DNA of 64,000 bases, taken from assembly GCA_030141605.1 (NCBI GenBank), contig JAQGDQ010000003.1:1817501-1881500 (forward strand), written 5' to 3'. Shown here piece after piece: positions 27,801 through 42,800 of this stretch. The notes beneath the pieces are model-generated. The model did not search any database. It saw only the letters and a list, made by a program, of their open reading frames with translations, and had not been told where the DNA came from. Origin of the DNA: Tubiluchus corallicola (Eukaryota > Priapulida > Priapulimorpha > Priapulimorphida > Tubiluchidae). Made by a program: the position numbers and the translations under genes. The number at the start of each line of letters is the position of its first letter. Position 1 is the first letter of the stretch.

Positions 27801-30800
27801 ACACGTTGATATGCAGTTCCCGTAAAAATGTAGTATTTAGTATTAACTCGGTTGTGATTATACGTACCGTATTTTCCCATGTATAAGAGACCCTTTTTTG
27901 CTCAGAATTTTCACTTTAAAAATAGGGGGTCTCTTATACATGGGAGTAAGCCAACCCTAGGAGAAGTCTGCAGATGGGTCCTCAAGGCATGGAATGGTGT
28001 AAAGCCAAAGGTCATTATTAAATCTTTCAAGAAGTGTGGCATCTCCAATGCCATGGACGGCACAGAGGACAATGCCATTTTTGAGCAGAGTGACTCCTCT
28101 GATGATGAACTGGCTGGAATTGCTGAAGGTCTGACTCCAGTTGATATTTTTGATGAGAGTGATGAGGAATTTAATGATTTCTATGATGAATAAAGTTATT
28201 CATTACCAAAAAACTTTTTTCCAGAATTTTTGCCTAAAAATTGAAGGGGTCTCTTATACACAAGGGTCTCTTATACATGGGAAAATACGGTAATTAATTT
28301 TGCTGTGGTTCGTTGTTACCTCCAACATGCTTCAAACGCCTTTTATTTGTCACTGTCCATGCTACGCAAAAACTCTTAATTTTGAAGAAACTTTGTGGAG
28401 AGTAGGCCATTGCGCAAGAAAGAATCTATTAAGCGGGGGGGGGTCGATATCTTGCTCGATATCTTGGTGCCGATTTTAGGTTAAAAACCGCCGTAGTGAC
28501 TACGAATTAGTTCGAGGTTCCAAATTTACCAACGCTATGTATCATTAGATTATATAGGTCTATTATATATGTTACATATATAATTATATCTTATATCTGT
28601 TCGCTTGTTACCATCGCAAAAGGATCGAAAAATACAAAGGTAAATAGGCACCACGCACTATGTTGGACGTTCGCGCATTTGTGATTATATTCTTTTTAGT
28701 TATGGGCCTTCGAGAAGGTCTTCGATTGCAACGTAATGCTGTAATTAATGTAATTAATAAACCATGTATTAAATACGTACAGCTAGAATAGTAAAAATTG
28801 TCGCACGTACTGTTTCACGCAAGACGAAATTAACAAATGGGTGTAATTAATTGTATCATTTTTGGAAAGGATTTTTTTATAATTAAAATTAAAGGAGTTA
28901 AAGATAATTTCCCACGACCGGCAAATTAATGAAGTGGAATGACTTCAATGTCGCCGGTTTTTCCAGCCGTTTTTCAAATCATAACGGGTTTCAAGGCAGA
29001 CGACTAAATCAACAAATTCAGTGTTTAATGTCTCTGGTAAGTGAAATCAAGAATTTCTCAGCTATAAACTTTCACTATTAAATTGGTGGTTTATTTGCTT
29101 TAGGAGTTTTGGGAGCGTTCCACTTGATCTGTTTCGTTGAATGTCACAGTGCAAGAGAGTTATGGGTAAAATTTCAGCCATTGCCAATAATATATCTATT
29201 AAATATTACAGAAACGAACAGGATTCGAATGAAGCAAAAAACTTTACATTCAGGCCATTTCGATTAAAATGTTCTCCCAATTACGAGCCGTATTGTTTAA
29301 ATGCAAATTTAATGCGCGGGTGTAATTGAAAATTTATCTAAAATTTCAGCTTCAGTGCACGCGAGCCGCAGGAACCTTTATGCAAACTAACCACGTGGAC
29401 ACTGCTCAACCCATAAAATATGTATATTACAGATAGTTTATGCAAAACGTGAATTTTTATGTAGGCCATAAGGCAGTAAATATATTATAGTTATTGTAGT
29501 GGGTGCAGCGTGCAACAATACTAGCTTGCTCAAAGATCCAAAATGATTACTACGCAAAACATACCACAGAATGTGAGTCTTTGTTTTAAGAATTAATTTC
29601 ATTCCGTGGCCAACTGTGCAGCGATTATTTAAGCGAGAAACTCAACAACGAATACACGAATCCACTTATCCCGTCTTCCATTAAATTTTTGTTTTGCACA
29701 GTAGCAAAGCCACACTGTTCTGTGACAATGGAATCGGAAAAATCTTATGCACAGAATGGCCATGTTTATTTAGGCAAAGTAACCACCGTATGTACAGTTT
29801 CAGCTCTTGTTTGGACACTTTAGCCAACTTTAAGACTTCCATGTCATAACAAAAAGGGATATATGATAGCCAACACACATGTCTATTGGTTTTTAGCATC
29901 ATTCATCTCATGATGCATTTTACAGCCACCAAGCAGGTGAGCAAAGACACATGGCTCTAAATTATAATCTCTTTTCCATCTGCATAATGATGACAGGAAG
30001 TCCAATTTGATGCTATTCTGCCTTTAAAAACGTTGCCAATTAACATGGGCGACAAGTAAAAGCAAAAAATCAAAGTATCTCAGCACTGAGGGATGCTTTG
30101 TTTTAGAGATTGTCAAAACTGGCGCCGTTTACTGAACCTATTTTAATAAAGGTTCTGTTGTATGGCTAATAACAGATTCAGATTAAAGCCTAGTCAGACT
30201 AAGCTATGGATAGGCCATCAAATTAAACAACATGTGAGATAAGCCAGAAGAAGCAAGGTATGAGGTTAAGCAAAGTCAGAAAAACTCGTTGGATTCAATT
30301 CAATTCAAATTCTAGCAAAATGCGTTAGATTGGACTGAATTGGAATTGACTGGACGAACAAATGTGACTACTTTTTACTTGTGTCAGTCGGCACAGTAAA
30401 GATTTACATAAATTGACTGCATTCACTGACATATCAAATTATACAGTAATTTGCATGATTACCTAAGTCTGGGGTTAAGCTGCTGTCGAAACATTCTGGC
30501 GTGCCACCTGGCGAGTGTCCAAATGAAGCTGTAAATATTGCGACTCGATTGCTCGGCCGGCAGTTCAGTTCAGCCTGCCCACCTTCACAGGCAATCGCTG
30601 TGAAAAACTTACCTGAAAAAAACAAATAATAATGTAGGCCTGCAAGTACGAGACTGCATATACATCCCACCCCGCAACTTTGATTTGTTTCCTTTCCCTA
30701 TGTATTTTGAGAAAAGCTGGCGTATTAATTTTTGTTGTGTCTCTTGTCTCAGAGTAGATGGCTAAAGTGTACATCTAGAACGCAACAAGTGAGTGACATT

Positions 30801-33800
30801 ATTTAGGATGCAATCACAGGAAGCCACGACTTCGACATTGGTGATGTTAATGGTTGCTGGCTTCTATCACTTGTGCATATCCCTTTGTGCACAAGCATCT
30901 GCAGAAGAGCAAGGAGTCACTTGGCAAGGCGTTTCCGCAGTATTGTATACCTAAAATAATAGTTGTTTGAGAACTGTGAATTGTTCAAAGCTAATGCAGA
31001 CAGTTAGCTGGTTTTCTGCTCTCTTATTTACACTAGTATGGATGTAACAATGAATACACCTTTATACCTCGTTTTCTTCCTGTCCAGCCCATTTTCTTCC
31101 TGTTACTTTATACTTATTCATTAGCAGTTTACCTTACAAAATTTAAAATATATATATATGTACCTGGTTTGCATTTGTGTGAAACGGAGAGGTGTTTTGT
31201 AGTTCCTGGACAGGGATTCATTCCCATTGAACTTGGAGATACTGGAATCCGACAAGTTTGCTTATCTTGGCATAAGTTTACGATTTTCTGAATAAGCAAA
31301 ATAAGCTGTGCTTAAAAATTAAAAATTAAACTAGATCAATTTAGATTAAACTAGATTTTTGCGGCATAAAATAATTGGCCTTAATTTTTTGCTTAAAAAG
31401 TAGCAACATTATCATAATAATTGGATGACTTAAGCAAGAATATTCACTTGCGCGCGCTTTTACAAACATAGTACGTCGGCAAAAATAGTTTTTAAACGAC
31501 ATTGATTTAGTAAGCTAAAGATAAAAGATAAAGATGTCAAAGTCTTGTTTTTGTAAATATTATAGCTGTTGTTTTTATGTACACTGACGTAAATTAGTAC
31601 TTTTTAGTACATCTAAGCACTGCAAGATTCATGCAGAAGTGGAAATAAAGAAATTCCGCGCACCTAACTCAATAGTTTCGTTTAGCCACGGTCAATATGG
31701 TCAAGAGGAGACAGAACAAGGCCCCATAGTTCAGCTGTTACCTTGCTCACGGCCAATATAATCATGAGGACGGAAAACACGGTCCCATAGTTCTGTAGTC
31801 CTCTTGAATACAGTCAGTATGGTCACGACAATTGAGAGTACGGTCCCTATCTCAGTAGTTCTCCTTTTCCATGGTCAATATTGTCAAGAGGAAGGAGAAT
31901 ATAGTCCCTAATTCAATGGTTACTCTTGACTACGATCACTTGGTCAAAGGGAAAAAGAACGCTGTCAATGTGAGCAAGAAAAGCTGAAGTCTCTAACGCA
32001 ATATTTATGAAAGATGAAGCCATAACGATCTAAAAATCTTATGCGCAGTATGCAGCTTGACAAATGGTCCGTATCTTGTTTTCAACCCGCGCAACAAATT
32101 GAGGTTCGTGCCAGTCCGGAAAAGTTAGACGTTGCTTATTTTGCGTACAAGATCCAGCCCACTCCTTGAAAACAAGATAAGCATGGGCTACCATGCAATG
32201 GCTTCATTTCAAGTGCTTCCCCTCGCACTGATTACTCAAATCTCTCAAGAAGTTGGCACGTGGGTGTTATTTGACTCGACGGCAGCTGCTGCTTTTGGTT
32301 TTACGAGTTAAGCCAAAGTAATTGCTTCTCACTGTTAAATACTAAGAGTGTGAGAAGTTCACTAAACTATTAAATGATGTGATCACAACTTAATTGAAAA
32401 CGAAAGTGGACAAGTCCAACTTTCATTCCAGGAAAATTTCCCTCTGTGCAAAGATAAGGAAGTGACTTCTCTGTTTATTCCCCGAACTCTGGTGTCTTTT
32501 CAGCGATGTACAGCATATCAGTAAATATGTCTCAGCTCCCCCATTCGCACGCATAACGAGAGTAACTTTGTAAATTACCGTTTATGTGATTTTGTATCCA
32601 GAAGCACTTAGGTCTTCTAAGGACCACGTTAATTAATCCTATTTCACCAAATATGTTTTTAGGAAGTTTGAGCCCTGCTTTATAAAGCTTTAGAATTATT
32701 TTTGTCTATTCACAGTCAAACAGTTCTATCCTCTCCTAGTAACTATAATTGTAAGTAGGTAGTATTTGGCAAAAAATTGTTTTTTCACTACGGTTGTGTT
32801 GAAATATGTGGCGATTTGGTTTGCAATAAATAGTAAATTAGTGGTATTACATAAAAAATATTTTTATTGACAAACAAATATCTCTTTTAGTTTATTTAAA
32901 TAATTTGCGATAAGTTTACTACGTCCGCTAGCCACATCACGAGTAAAAAACATTCAAGACGGGTGCAGGCAAGTTAGAGAGTGGTTCCATGTGACGGAGG
33001 CCCTATAATTTCATTAGCCTAGAGGAACCAAAAAGTCATAATCCGGCCATGCTTGTAAGCTTGGGTAATACATATGAATGAAACAACAGAACTGCAAGAC
33101 CAACAAAATAGTTGCTCATCAACGAAGTGACTGCAAATCAGAGTAATTACTGCGCTAGAGTACTAAATCTACACCACATAAGTTGACAACGTGTCACAAG
33201 ACTCACAACTCCCAACACATAACATTGCTGCAGTTGTACGGCTTTACGGCAATCATCAATTCAACAAAAGCATTTGTCTATTATATCTACTGAATCTGAA
33301 ATAAGCAAGATTTAAACTTACATAAAATCTTAAAGAGTTGCGAAGAAAAACAACAAAACGCTTTCGCAATAAAAGACAATGATAAAATTGGTAAAATATT
33401 ACACGTATATTAAATACCCACTATATAATAAATTTTGATACATTTTCATTGGGAAAATTCAGTGTTTAATCACATTTTTAATTTAGTTTATAATCATCGA
33501 CTAAGTTTGTAACCATTCTAACGATCAAATGTTGTTTGCAATTTGGTTGATTGACTTCACATGCATTATTTAAATATATATTTCGGCTATTTTTTAATCC
33601 TACCATATAGATATAACAATAAACTTTATATCTCTAAGAGTATAATAGTTTTGGCTGTAAACCTACGCCTTCAATGTTGTTTCAAATTGGGCCGGTCAGA
33701 TCCTAAGGCGCATATTTTGCAGAGATTGACTAAAAACACAAGAAAACCCTCCACTTACATAAAGCTTAAAAAATTCAACTCGAAATTTTATACCACTTAC

Positions 33801-36800
33801 ATACTACCTTTTCGTATGCATGGCTTGCATCGGCCGTAACGCTATATATTAAACTCTGGCGATGACCGTTAGGCGCAGCCATTTTAATGGTAGGTCGTTT
33901 GAAACAAGTTTTGATAACATTAAGTAAAGTTTGAATTAATAATCAGAGCATTCGCAGCATACATGTTGTTAATTAAGTAAAATTTTAAATTACTGTATCT
34001 TGTCAATAAGATTAAAAATAAGATTTTTGGCTAGTGAGTGGCGCACCCTGGAGGGTGAGTCAGCGACATTTTACCATTTGGCACAAACATTTTTTTAAAA
34101 TATTAGTCTAGTTACATAAGTCTTTCCAGCAGGTAAGTGAAATGCTAAGTAATATAGATTTGCACTGAAAGTTTTTTGGGTCATAATTTAACATTGCCTT
34201 TTCTTCCCCTGATTTACGTGGCGTAGTAACCTCACGTAGTGGCGCCGTCGGAGCAGTATTGCAAGAGATTTAAAACGAAAACAAACGAAAATTCCTTTCA
34301 ACGCGAATAGGATATGTGCATAAAATTGCTGTAAAGTAGTACAATTTTTATGGTGATTTTTCTGAAACCTACTTCAGGTGCCCTTTTTCTTGTCCTTTAA
34401 CTTGTCTGTAGTATCAGAAGGTGATTGTTTTTTTTAAATTGAATTCCAACTCCTAACTATGCTAAGCAGTTAGTATAGCGCAGTGCAGTACACTACACTA
34501 TAGTAACTCATACTATACTAACTCCAGGCTAATTTACAAGCCAATAAAGCGAGCAACTATAAATTTGCGAAATAATGCCGGCACGTTACGTCTGTAGTAA
34601 AATCTGATTTAACAACATAAAAATAATCTGTGTAAATCTTAGTAACGTCGTGATTTTATTGCTTGCATTAATGTTGCACGCAAAAAGACAAGTACTAATT
34701 ATCGAGTATATAAGTTCAAACTGGAAATAGCATGCAAGATGCTACGACTGATCAACCGATTGATTTTTAAAATAAACGAGTGAGATACACAAACAGTATG
34801 ATTAACTAATGATTAAGCGTACCTGTCTGCTTGTAGTATGTGAAAATGTAAATGCGAAAAATAAATTGTTTTTCTTATAGTTAACGACAGACATTGCCAA
34901 ACAGTAGGGTGAAAAAAGAGGTTGTAAGAAGCAAGGAAAACTGAAAATGATTTATAAATGTTGGCGACATTTAATTTTTCACATTCTTCACATGTAAAAA
35001 ATATTTTGGGAGTCATGTGTCTACAGACATACGGGACCGATTTCTTCCAACCACAGGGTAGAGAACACGATGTTTACACTCTGGTTGGCAAAACCCCACA
35101 GTATATGTATTCTGCATCTATTTTACAAATCGAAGTTAAACTCACGGAAAAATTTTCCTCAACCAGTCAAAAAATAACAACTACTAGAATAAGTAAACAA
35201 CATTCGCGCACATTATTATTATCTACACTGGGTTTCGTTAAAAAACGGGCAGTGAAACCAAACGATTGATTAACTGACTTATTAACTGACTGACTGACTG
35301 ACTGACTGACCGACCGATTAACTCACTAAATGAATAAATAAATTAATTAATTAATAGTGCTGACTGAGACTCTGAGCAAAATTATTTTTGACGAATGCCA
35401 AAGAGATTAAGGTTGAACTTCGGAATATGCCCTACATGGACTAACAATTACTACAAGGTTCATAAATGCATACAAAACATTAATAAGTCATACCGATAGT
35501 GATACTAACTCATACTGTTATTGCTGCTCTTATATAATACAGTGGTTATGCTGATCAAAATTCTCTATGAGCTGTCTAAATGGGATAAGAAGGAACTGAA
35601 TAAATTAGAAAGTTTAACACCTATAGGCCAAAGAAACCTAACTTCGCTGCAATCAACGTTGAGTTTTATTCCTAATTTTCTCAGGCAAACTATTGGTTTT
35701 CAACAAATAATATCATAACGAACAGCAAAATTTTGTCGCCTAATTTCAAACCTGTAAAAATCAAATTAGCTTATTGTGCCGCCGCCGAGAAAATTTATGG
35801 ATTTTTAGTTTCCACCACAGTCATTGCCAGTATAAATGACACGTTTCTGCCTCAGTAATGTGAGGCGTTTCCAGTAATTTAAGCGAAAATTAGCCAGGAA
35901 ACTAAAATATCGAGTCAACGTAATGTTAACCATGTCTGGCTGGAAATCATTTCAATGAAACGAAATCAAGTTAGTGGAAATCACTATAACTTACTGAGTA
36001 TATAATGTATTAGAAATAGACTATCATCAACCTCGAAAGGCACACCAGTATCCGCATAGAGTGGGAATGAAAGACAAGGCGATTTGGAGAAGAATTTTCC
36101 TAATCAAATGCTTCAAGAAAGCTTGAAGGAAAGGCACGCCATTTAGCATGTTGGGTTTATCTTACTGCTGTCAATTAATTTAAAAAAAAGCAATGAAATT
36201 TGCAAAAAACTGGCTATAAAGCATAAAGTTGATATACTACCACAGTAAAATTTTTACGCCGCAATTCAATTAAAAATCGTGACGCAACTGGTGACTTCGT
36301 GACTTTTCGTAAGGGCATCGTGGATTTCCGCAAACGCGCGTTGCTAATTGAAACTTCTGCAGGGTACTTAAATAACCTAATGTTCATGACAATACATCAC
36401 ATAATTAGTTATCTAATTTTTTTCTAAAAAGTTATTGTATTTTGACGAAAATTGATAGTGCACTGTTTTTCTTCAGCTAGCGAATGACGCCATTAGTGGA
36501 AAAGCGGGCATTCAAAGTGAGAGCATCCAAGAGTGAAACCAACGCCAGTTTAAACAAACACTCATCCATTTTCATTTAAAGGATGACTTTTATTTCTAAA
36601 TATTTGTAACATTCTTCGCAGACATGAAATAACCAGAATCTCCAGAAGGCTTGTCCTTTCCTTTAGTCATAATAATTATTTAAAAAAAGGCTGCCCAAAA
36701 TTTGTACCTGATTTGCCACGCATAGGTCTAAGCATGTTATCGAACGCAAGTAGTAGAAAAACTTTTGACTGACTGCCTGACTGACCGACCCATTGACTAT

Positions 36801-39800
36801 AAATTCGTAAAAATTTATAAAGAAGAAGTCAAATAAGAGCTAACCTAGCTATTGTTTTACTAATTGAACTGCGCAACACGTTTTTGATTTTGATGAAAAG
36901 GGATTGTTCTTGAGTGTCGTAATAAAACTGAAAGGTATTTTTAGCTAGTAATCTAATAGATAGCTAGATCCTAGTTCCAGAAAGAAAAGACAAGGAAGGA
37001 CAAGACAAGACACGACAACAGAAGACAAGGCAAGGCAAGGCAAGACAAGACAAGACAAGACAAGAGACGATAAGATAAAATTTATTTAAAGTCGATCATT
37101 TACATAGACAACATGAGCTGTTAGCTCTTTACCAAATATAATATATTATATATATGTAAAGAGTAATTTGTTATAATATAATTACTCTTTAACCTAAAAC
37201 TTATCAAATCAAAAGCCTAAACTAGCGTAAAATTACATGCAAACAGTAGAAACTAAGTAAGGCAAAAGCGTTAGAAATTTCATTTTCTTTACAAAAAAAT
37301 TATTACATTTAGTACAGTATTATAAGATTATAAGATTTCAGCTTAAAACCAAAATTAATTTAACTTTAAGTGATTTTCGAACGCCTTGCTCCTGTTACTG
37401 GACAATTACGTTAATACGTTTAATGACGGAAAAACCTAAAATTATTGAATTAGTTAAATCAATATTGACCGAAAGGCGGGGAATTTGAACAAGTCGAAAA
37501 ACGAGCCTGGATTTCGACTACGGGACTTTTGAATACAAGTCCAACGTCATGACCTCTAGGTTACATAGTCCCTTGTCAACAATATAGATTTTAATATCAT
37601 ACAACCAATCAGCAGATTAAAGTTCATTAGAATTGTGCGCCAAAATTCCAGTTTATTCGCTAACAGTGACGTCATGTGGACTCAGTTAAAGCTTATTTAC
37701 CAGGGCTGAAGTTATTTTAGACGCATGTTTGATTCTTATCCAGCTGATTAACATAGAGACGTTACTCAACAACTCGTAAGCTGCATGTTTAGGCAACAAT
37801 TCTTCTCTGCATGAATTCCCTGGCTTCCTATATAAGCAAAGAGAAATGCTGTGCAGACGGACGATGTTTAATCTCCAGTACTGACTTTTCATGCGAAACA
37901 CTATACACGGGGCTGGGATTGTTTATTTTCTAAACCATTGCAGGAGCCAAAATTGTAAAACACTATTGGCGATCAAAGCCAGGCAAAAATCTTACATAAG
38001 AATTCTTTAGTTACGTTCTAAAAGATGTACGTGATAAATGATTGTCAATCTGTCACTGGATTTACCGTTTCATTATTTTTTTGCTTTAAGGTAAGTAAAC
38101 GAAAACAATTAATCATAGTAACATCAGCCTCGTGATTGTGTCATTAATAACTTGTTTAGACTGCGCATCGCAAAATGGGCTAGCTACTTTTATGAAATAT
38201 TGTAACGTTTCTTTACAGCTTCGTGATCGAGAAGTCGCAGACGTACTAAAATTTTTGTCGTATAATTGCGTTATTCAATTACGTGGTTTCTCGTATTGGC
38301 AATAAAATTAACGTATGAATTGCCAGTTATTACAGTTAATGTGGTCACTTAGCTTAAATTGAATACCCCTTACGTCATTCAGCAATGTTTCGCCTTAAAA
38401 ATTCTTAAAAGACACTTTTCTCGTTTAATTGTTACAGAAGAAAGGGTTAACATGTTAACATAACTGATCTCATATTTTAGCTGCGTTTTAAACGTTGAGA
38501 GACGACAAACAAATCCAAAGGCAAATCCCGCCAAGTTGAAGATCGAAATTAATTATGACTCATTATGCATATATGCTTTTACAACAGCTGTATAATATTA
38601 ATAGTCCTATAGAATGTTATTAGCGAAAGTAAGAACAAGCCAAGATGTTAGATGTGTTAAACCAGGAAGAAAACCATCATTAGACAAGCCAAGATGTTAG
38701 TTGTGTTAAACCAGGAAGAAAACCATCATTAGACAGATGTTAGTGATGTCATTATGTCATATTTGAAATACATTTAACAAGCCTGATTTATGCTATAACA
38801 GAAAAATCCGAACAATAAAAATGTAAACGTGCTAGCCTCGGATTTTCACCTATAAAGCGTTGTACAGGCATTAGTTTGCAATATTTGCTTACCCTTTTTC
38901 AAATTTTTAACAAATTTTGATGATTAATATAAGTGATAGTTACAGTAAACGAGGCCTTCACAAGCACTACAGAATATTATAGAGACACATAATATTATAC
39001 ATCTACTCTTTGCAACTGCGAGATTTGAATCCAATAAAGACCCTGGGGATCAGTAATTGTTACAAATTACATGATTCTCAAATAAGTTATAGACAAGCTT
39101 ATTAGTAATATACAGCAATCATCCACAAAATTTCAGAAACAGCTTCATTTATTCAAACAGGACTGATTTATTTACTTGGCTAATTTGTTAATGTGGAAAA
39201 GCCACAAGCAGGCATGCAGAACATATTTCAGCCATCCTACCTGATAGATAACAAGATCAGCAAAGTTCTGCAGCCCCTGCACAAATCATAAATAAAATGA
39301 AATTGAAATTATAACTTAACTGCAACGCCCAAAATGGCAAACATTGCATTCGGCAAAATGCTGAAATCAAATAACGTAATGAAAAGCGTTATACATGTTG
39401 CCTAGTACAGCATGTAACGAACGGAACAGAATAAACAATGTTACTGAAATAATGAATAGAGCAAAATATTTGTTTGCAGCCTTGGATAATAAAAGTTGCA
39501 TTATTTTGCATGAGCAAGTTATCAAATTAAGTAATACTTTACAAGTTTACGAAAGTCTTATATATTAAAATAGATACTAAAATAGTCTAATATTGTAATA
39601 ATAGATGGGTTGATTAAAAAAGATGCAGGTCTATTATTAATCCGGTAACGAGTACTACGTACACGTAAATATACTGATACACGTATTCCCAAACGAGTGT
39701 AGCACCCACGATAATATTGTCTGCTAAAATTCTGTATATTTCTAGTTGGTTATATGTAATATATTATGGCGTAAAAACCTTAAAACCGTAAATTAAACAA

Positions 39801-42800
39801 CAAACAATTGAAACAAACAATAATAAACCACAAAATTTCTTGTATTAGACGTGTAGCCTAGCCCTACACACGCCCGAGACTCAGATAACGCAAAAATTAC
39901 AAACCACAAACTAGCTGCAATAGAGGCTATTAGCGTGGCTTCACATTTGTATGAGAAATGACCAAAAGCTGCATAAAATGGCTTTAGTACAAATCCAGCT
40001 ACAGATTCGGAGAAATGTAATATTCAGAAAAATGATCAGCAATATTACCACTAGGTCCCAGACAGCTTAGAACACGCGTAGGCAGAATGAGAAAACTGGC
40101 AATTTTATCGACCTTATCAGCAACATGGGATAAATTAGTTTGACATCCGACTGCAGAATTTCATTAGGAACTGACTTCAGAATTTCGGGAGGTCAGTAAA
40201 TGCTTGACGCAGAGACAGTGTTTCATATGTTTGGGTAAATAAACATGCGTAATAGGGCAGCCCGGCCGGGTTACACTAACATGTGTAGCCGTAGTCAGGT
40301 CACGAACAGTAAAACAAACTGCACTATGCTCTTCATTGAGCAAATATTATTGAAGCAGCTATGTACGTGCCACTGGGCTTCTCATTTGATTAAATTAGAA
40401 AGAAGTGTGTAGGTCGTTGATTACACGGGGTAGTGGGCACTGGCTGTCATATGTTTGCAAGGCAAGAAGCGCTTGAGTATTCAAATATTAAAACCGGCAT
40501 TTTTCAAACCCTGCTTGGGGTATTTATGAGAAAACGGGTAACGGTGGAACGTAAACTGACGAAGACGATTTAATGTTAGCTTATTATTGATATAGACAAT
40601 GGCAATCGTCATATTAGCTTCAGTTAGTCCAAAAACAGCAAACAGCAATGTTACGCCCACTCAACTCCCGGACTGCATGAGTTTTATACAAAGCAATTTA
40701 ATTTTTAAATAAAAGTCAAGATAAAGTAACTCTTTGAAATAAAATTCTTTAATCTATTTATACCCGCTGAACTACTGCGTCCATTTACAAAACCATTTGC
40801 TACTGTTCACTTAAAAATGTCTGATCAGACTTGCTAATTGTTATGTATAAGTTAATTTACTCCATTTTTGCGAGAGAAGAAGAAAGAAAAGACCATTAAA
40901 AAAATCAGAGCACACTTGTGGGGAAAACCTTTGTATTATTCCAAGTGCTGCATGCATCCTACAGTAACCATGCAGCTCTAATAACTCGATTTTATATGGC
41001 ATCGGTTAAGGGCTGACAAGAGCCCGCACAAATCTGATTGACAGGAGACAAATTTGATTATTCTTCTGCAAGAATGCATTCGATCTTACTAGTAACTAGG
41101 TTGACGGACACAAATTAACTGGATACGCTTGGTACGATTAGAACGATCTGTGTATATGGCGTAAAAACGTGCAGAAGTTTTGGTCACGATATTGTAGGAA
41201 GAAAATACAAAATCGGTTAAAAATTATCACACTGATGTAGTTCTCTTAGATTATTTCAAAGCTACAGAAGACTTAAAACAACAAGTAAAAAAATAAGTAC
41301 CGGAAAACAATTTGTGTCACTATTATTACAATAGACAGCAAGTGCTCTATGTGTCCACCATTTTCACTGCAAATTAGACGAAGGCGTTTCTTCCAACAGC
41401 TGACACGGTTTCTTAGTTCTCTAATGGTGTACGGTCCCAGCGCTCATCAATTTTTGCCTTAAATTAAGTTTCTTCATATCAAACGTTTTCTCTAGGAATT
41501 CAAGATACCATATTCACAGAGTTCAGTTCTATTTTTTTCTTGATAAAAAACCTTTATCTGTACTTTCTGTATTAAATATCGCGATATAAGCAAGTTGATG
41601 TCATTATTGTTATGCTGCCATGTTAATGAGTGTATTAAACACACCGACGAGGCTAAGTTTCAATTGACTATTAGCTGACATTGTTCCGGCATTTAAATTT
41701 ATAACATGCAAAAGTTTTTCATCCGTAACTAAAAAACTACTAAAGCTGTAAACTTCACAGAGCACTTGGATGCTTCTAATGTTATTGTGTCTAAACTTCG
41801 GCACATTTTTTCTGCGCCATCCGGTATATTAGTGTTTACGGAGTCAGAACCTGAAAAGTCAGTCCGAATATGACAGACTGCATGGGAAATCATAATATTT
41901 GTGAAACGGTTTCGTGTGCAATTTCAAATTTTTAAAATCGAATCAGAACAGATATTTTTGTTTTAAGATTTAGACATGTATACGCGGTAAATGTAATCAA
42001 TGTGTATACGGTTAATTATCATTATCAAGTTAATTGATATTGTAAACTGCTGGTATGAAATAGAATTCAGAACTTCACTTCCAAGTTCAGTCCCCAAAGC
42101 CTTCGACGTTCACCTTGAAGCGAACTGGTTAAAATAGTCTCTTTTTATTACTAGCGTGAAATTTTAAAATAAGCACCAAGTACAAACGCATAGGCGGTGC
42201 AGACATATGTTTAAAACTTGAAAAAATGAATAATCGCAAAGGTCTATGTTGAAACCAACAAACCTGAGCACCTTGTCACTTAATTTAGTGGCTTATTATT
42301 AACCAGCGTTTATTACCTTGTGTACAGGTGCTACAACACAATCATCCTCGTCAATCTTTGGAGCAGACGAAGAGTGTTTTTTAACGGGGCACAACATGCC
42401 ACCCCCTTCGGGCTTTCCGTATGTGGCTTCTTCCACCTACAAAAAACAAAATGAGTCACGTGACAGTAATAATTTCGCATCGATTTATTGTTTTAAGATT
42501 GGAATCACACTCTAACATGATTGTGTCACCATAATTGTATCCAATTCATCATTAGCACGGGTGAAATAATAATCATATCTGAATGCTTTGTGCATGACTG
42601 GCGTGCTACAAACATTGACCCTGCACCTTTAACAATATAAAGTAATTGACTCATCTTTAATTTTAAAGTATATTCGATTCTACATACCTATCTTTTTGCT
42701 GAACAAATGGTACCAATGCTTATATGCCGCATTGCAGTACAATGAACCTCGAAAATGAGCAATTGCTAAATAATCCAAAAACCAGGTTATTTTTTATATG

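Larger units (their letters stand above)
31288..42316 (-). other. 11-kb intron 3 of the EVA1C-like gene
   Basis: The largest intron splits SUEL domain 1. It contains the minisatellite at 31662-31975, TGAC and GACAA microsatellites, a 49-bp duplication at 38635, a probable LINE 3' tail near 37.1 kb and a Tc1/mariner-like scrap near 41.4 kb. Other short frames (33561-33839, 34958-35269, 37686-37901, 41610-41804) lack recognisable motifs. Long introns often house enhancers, but none can be pointed to. Confidence 0.7.

Noticed and set aside
27879-28193. 104-codon frame as a host gene
   Set aside because: It is the remnant of a pogo-like transposase C-terminus inside a TA-flanked element whose left end forms its first codons.
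31662-31975. CRISPR-like array
   Set aside because: Period about 61, units diverged throughout, no identical repeats with unique spacers, animal intron context.
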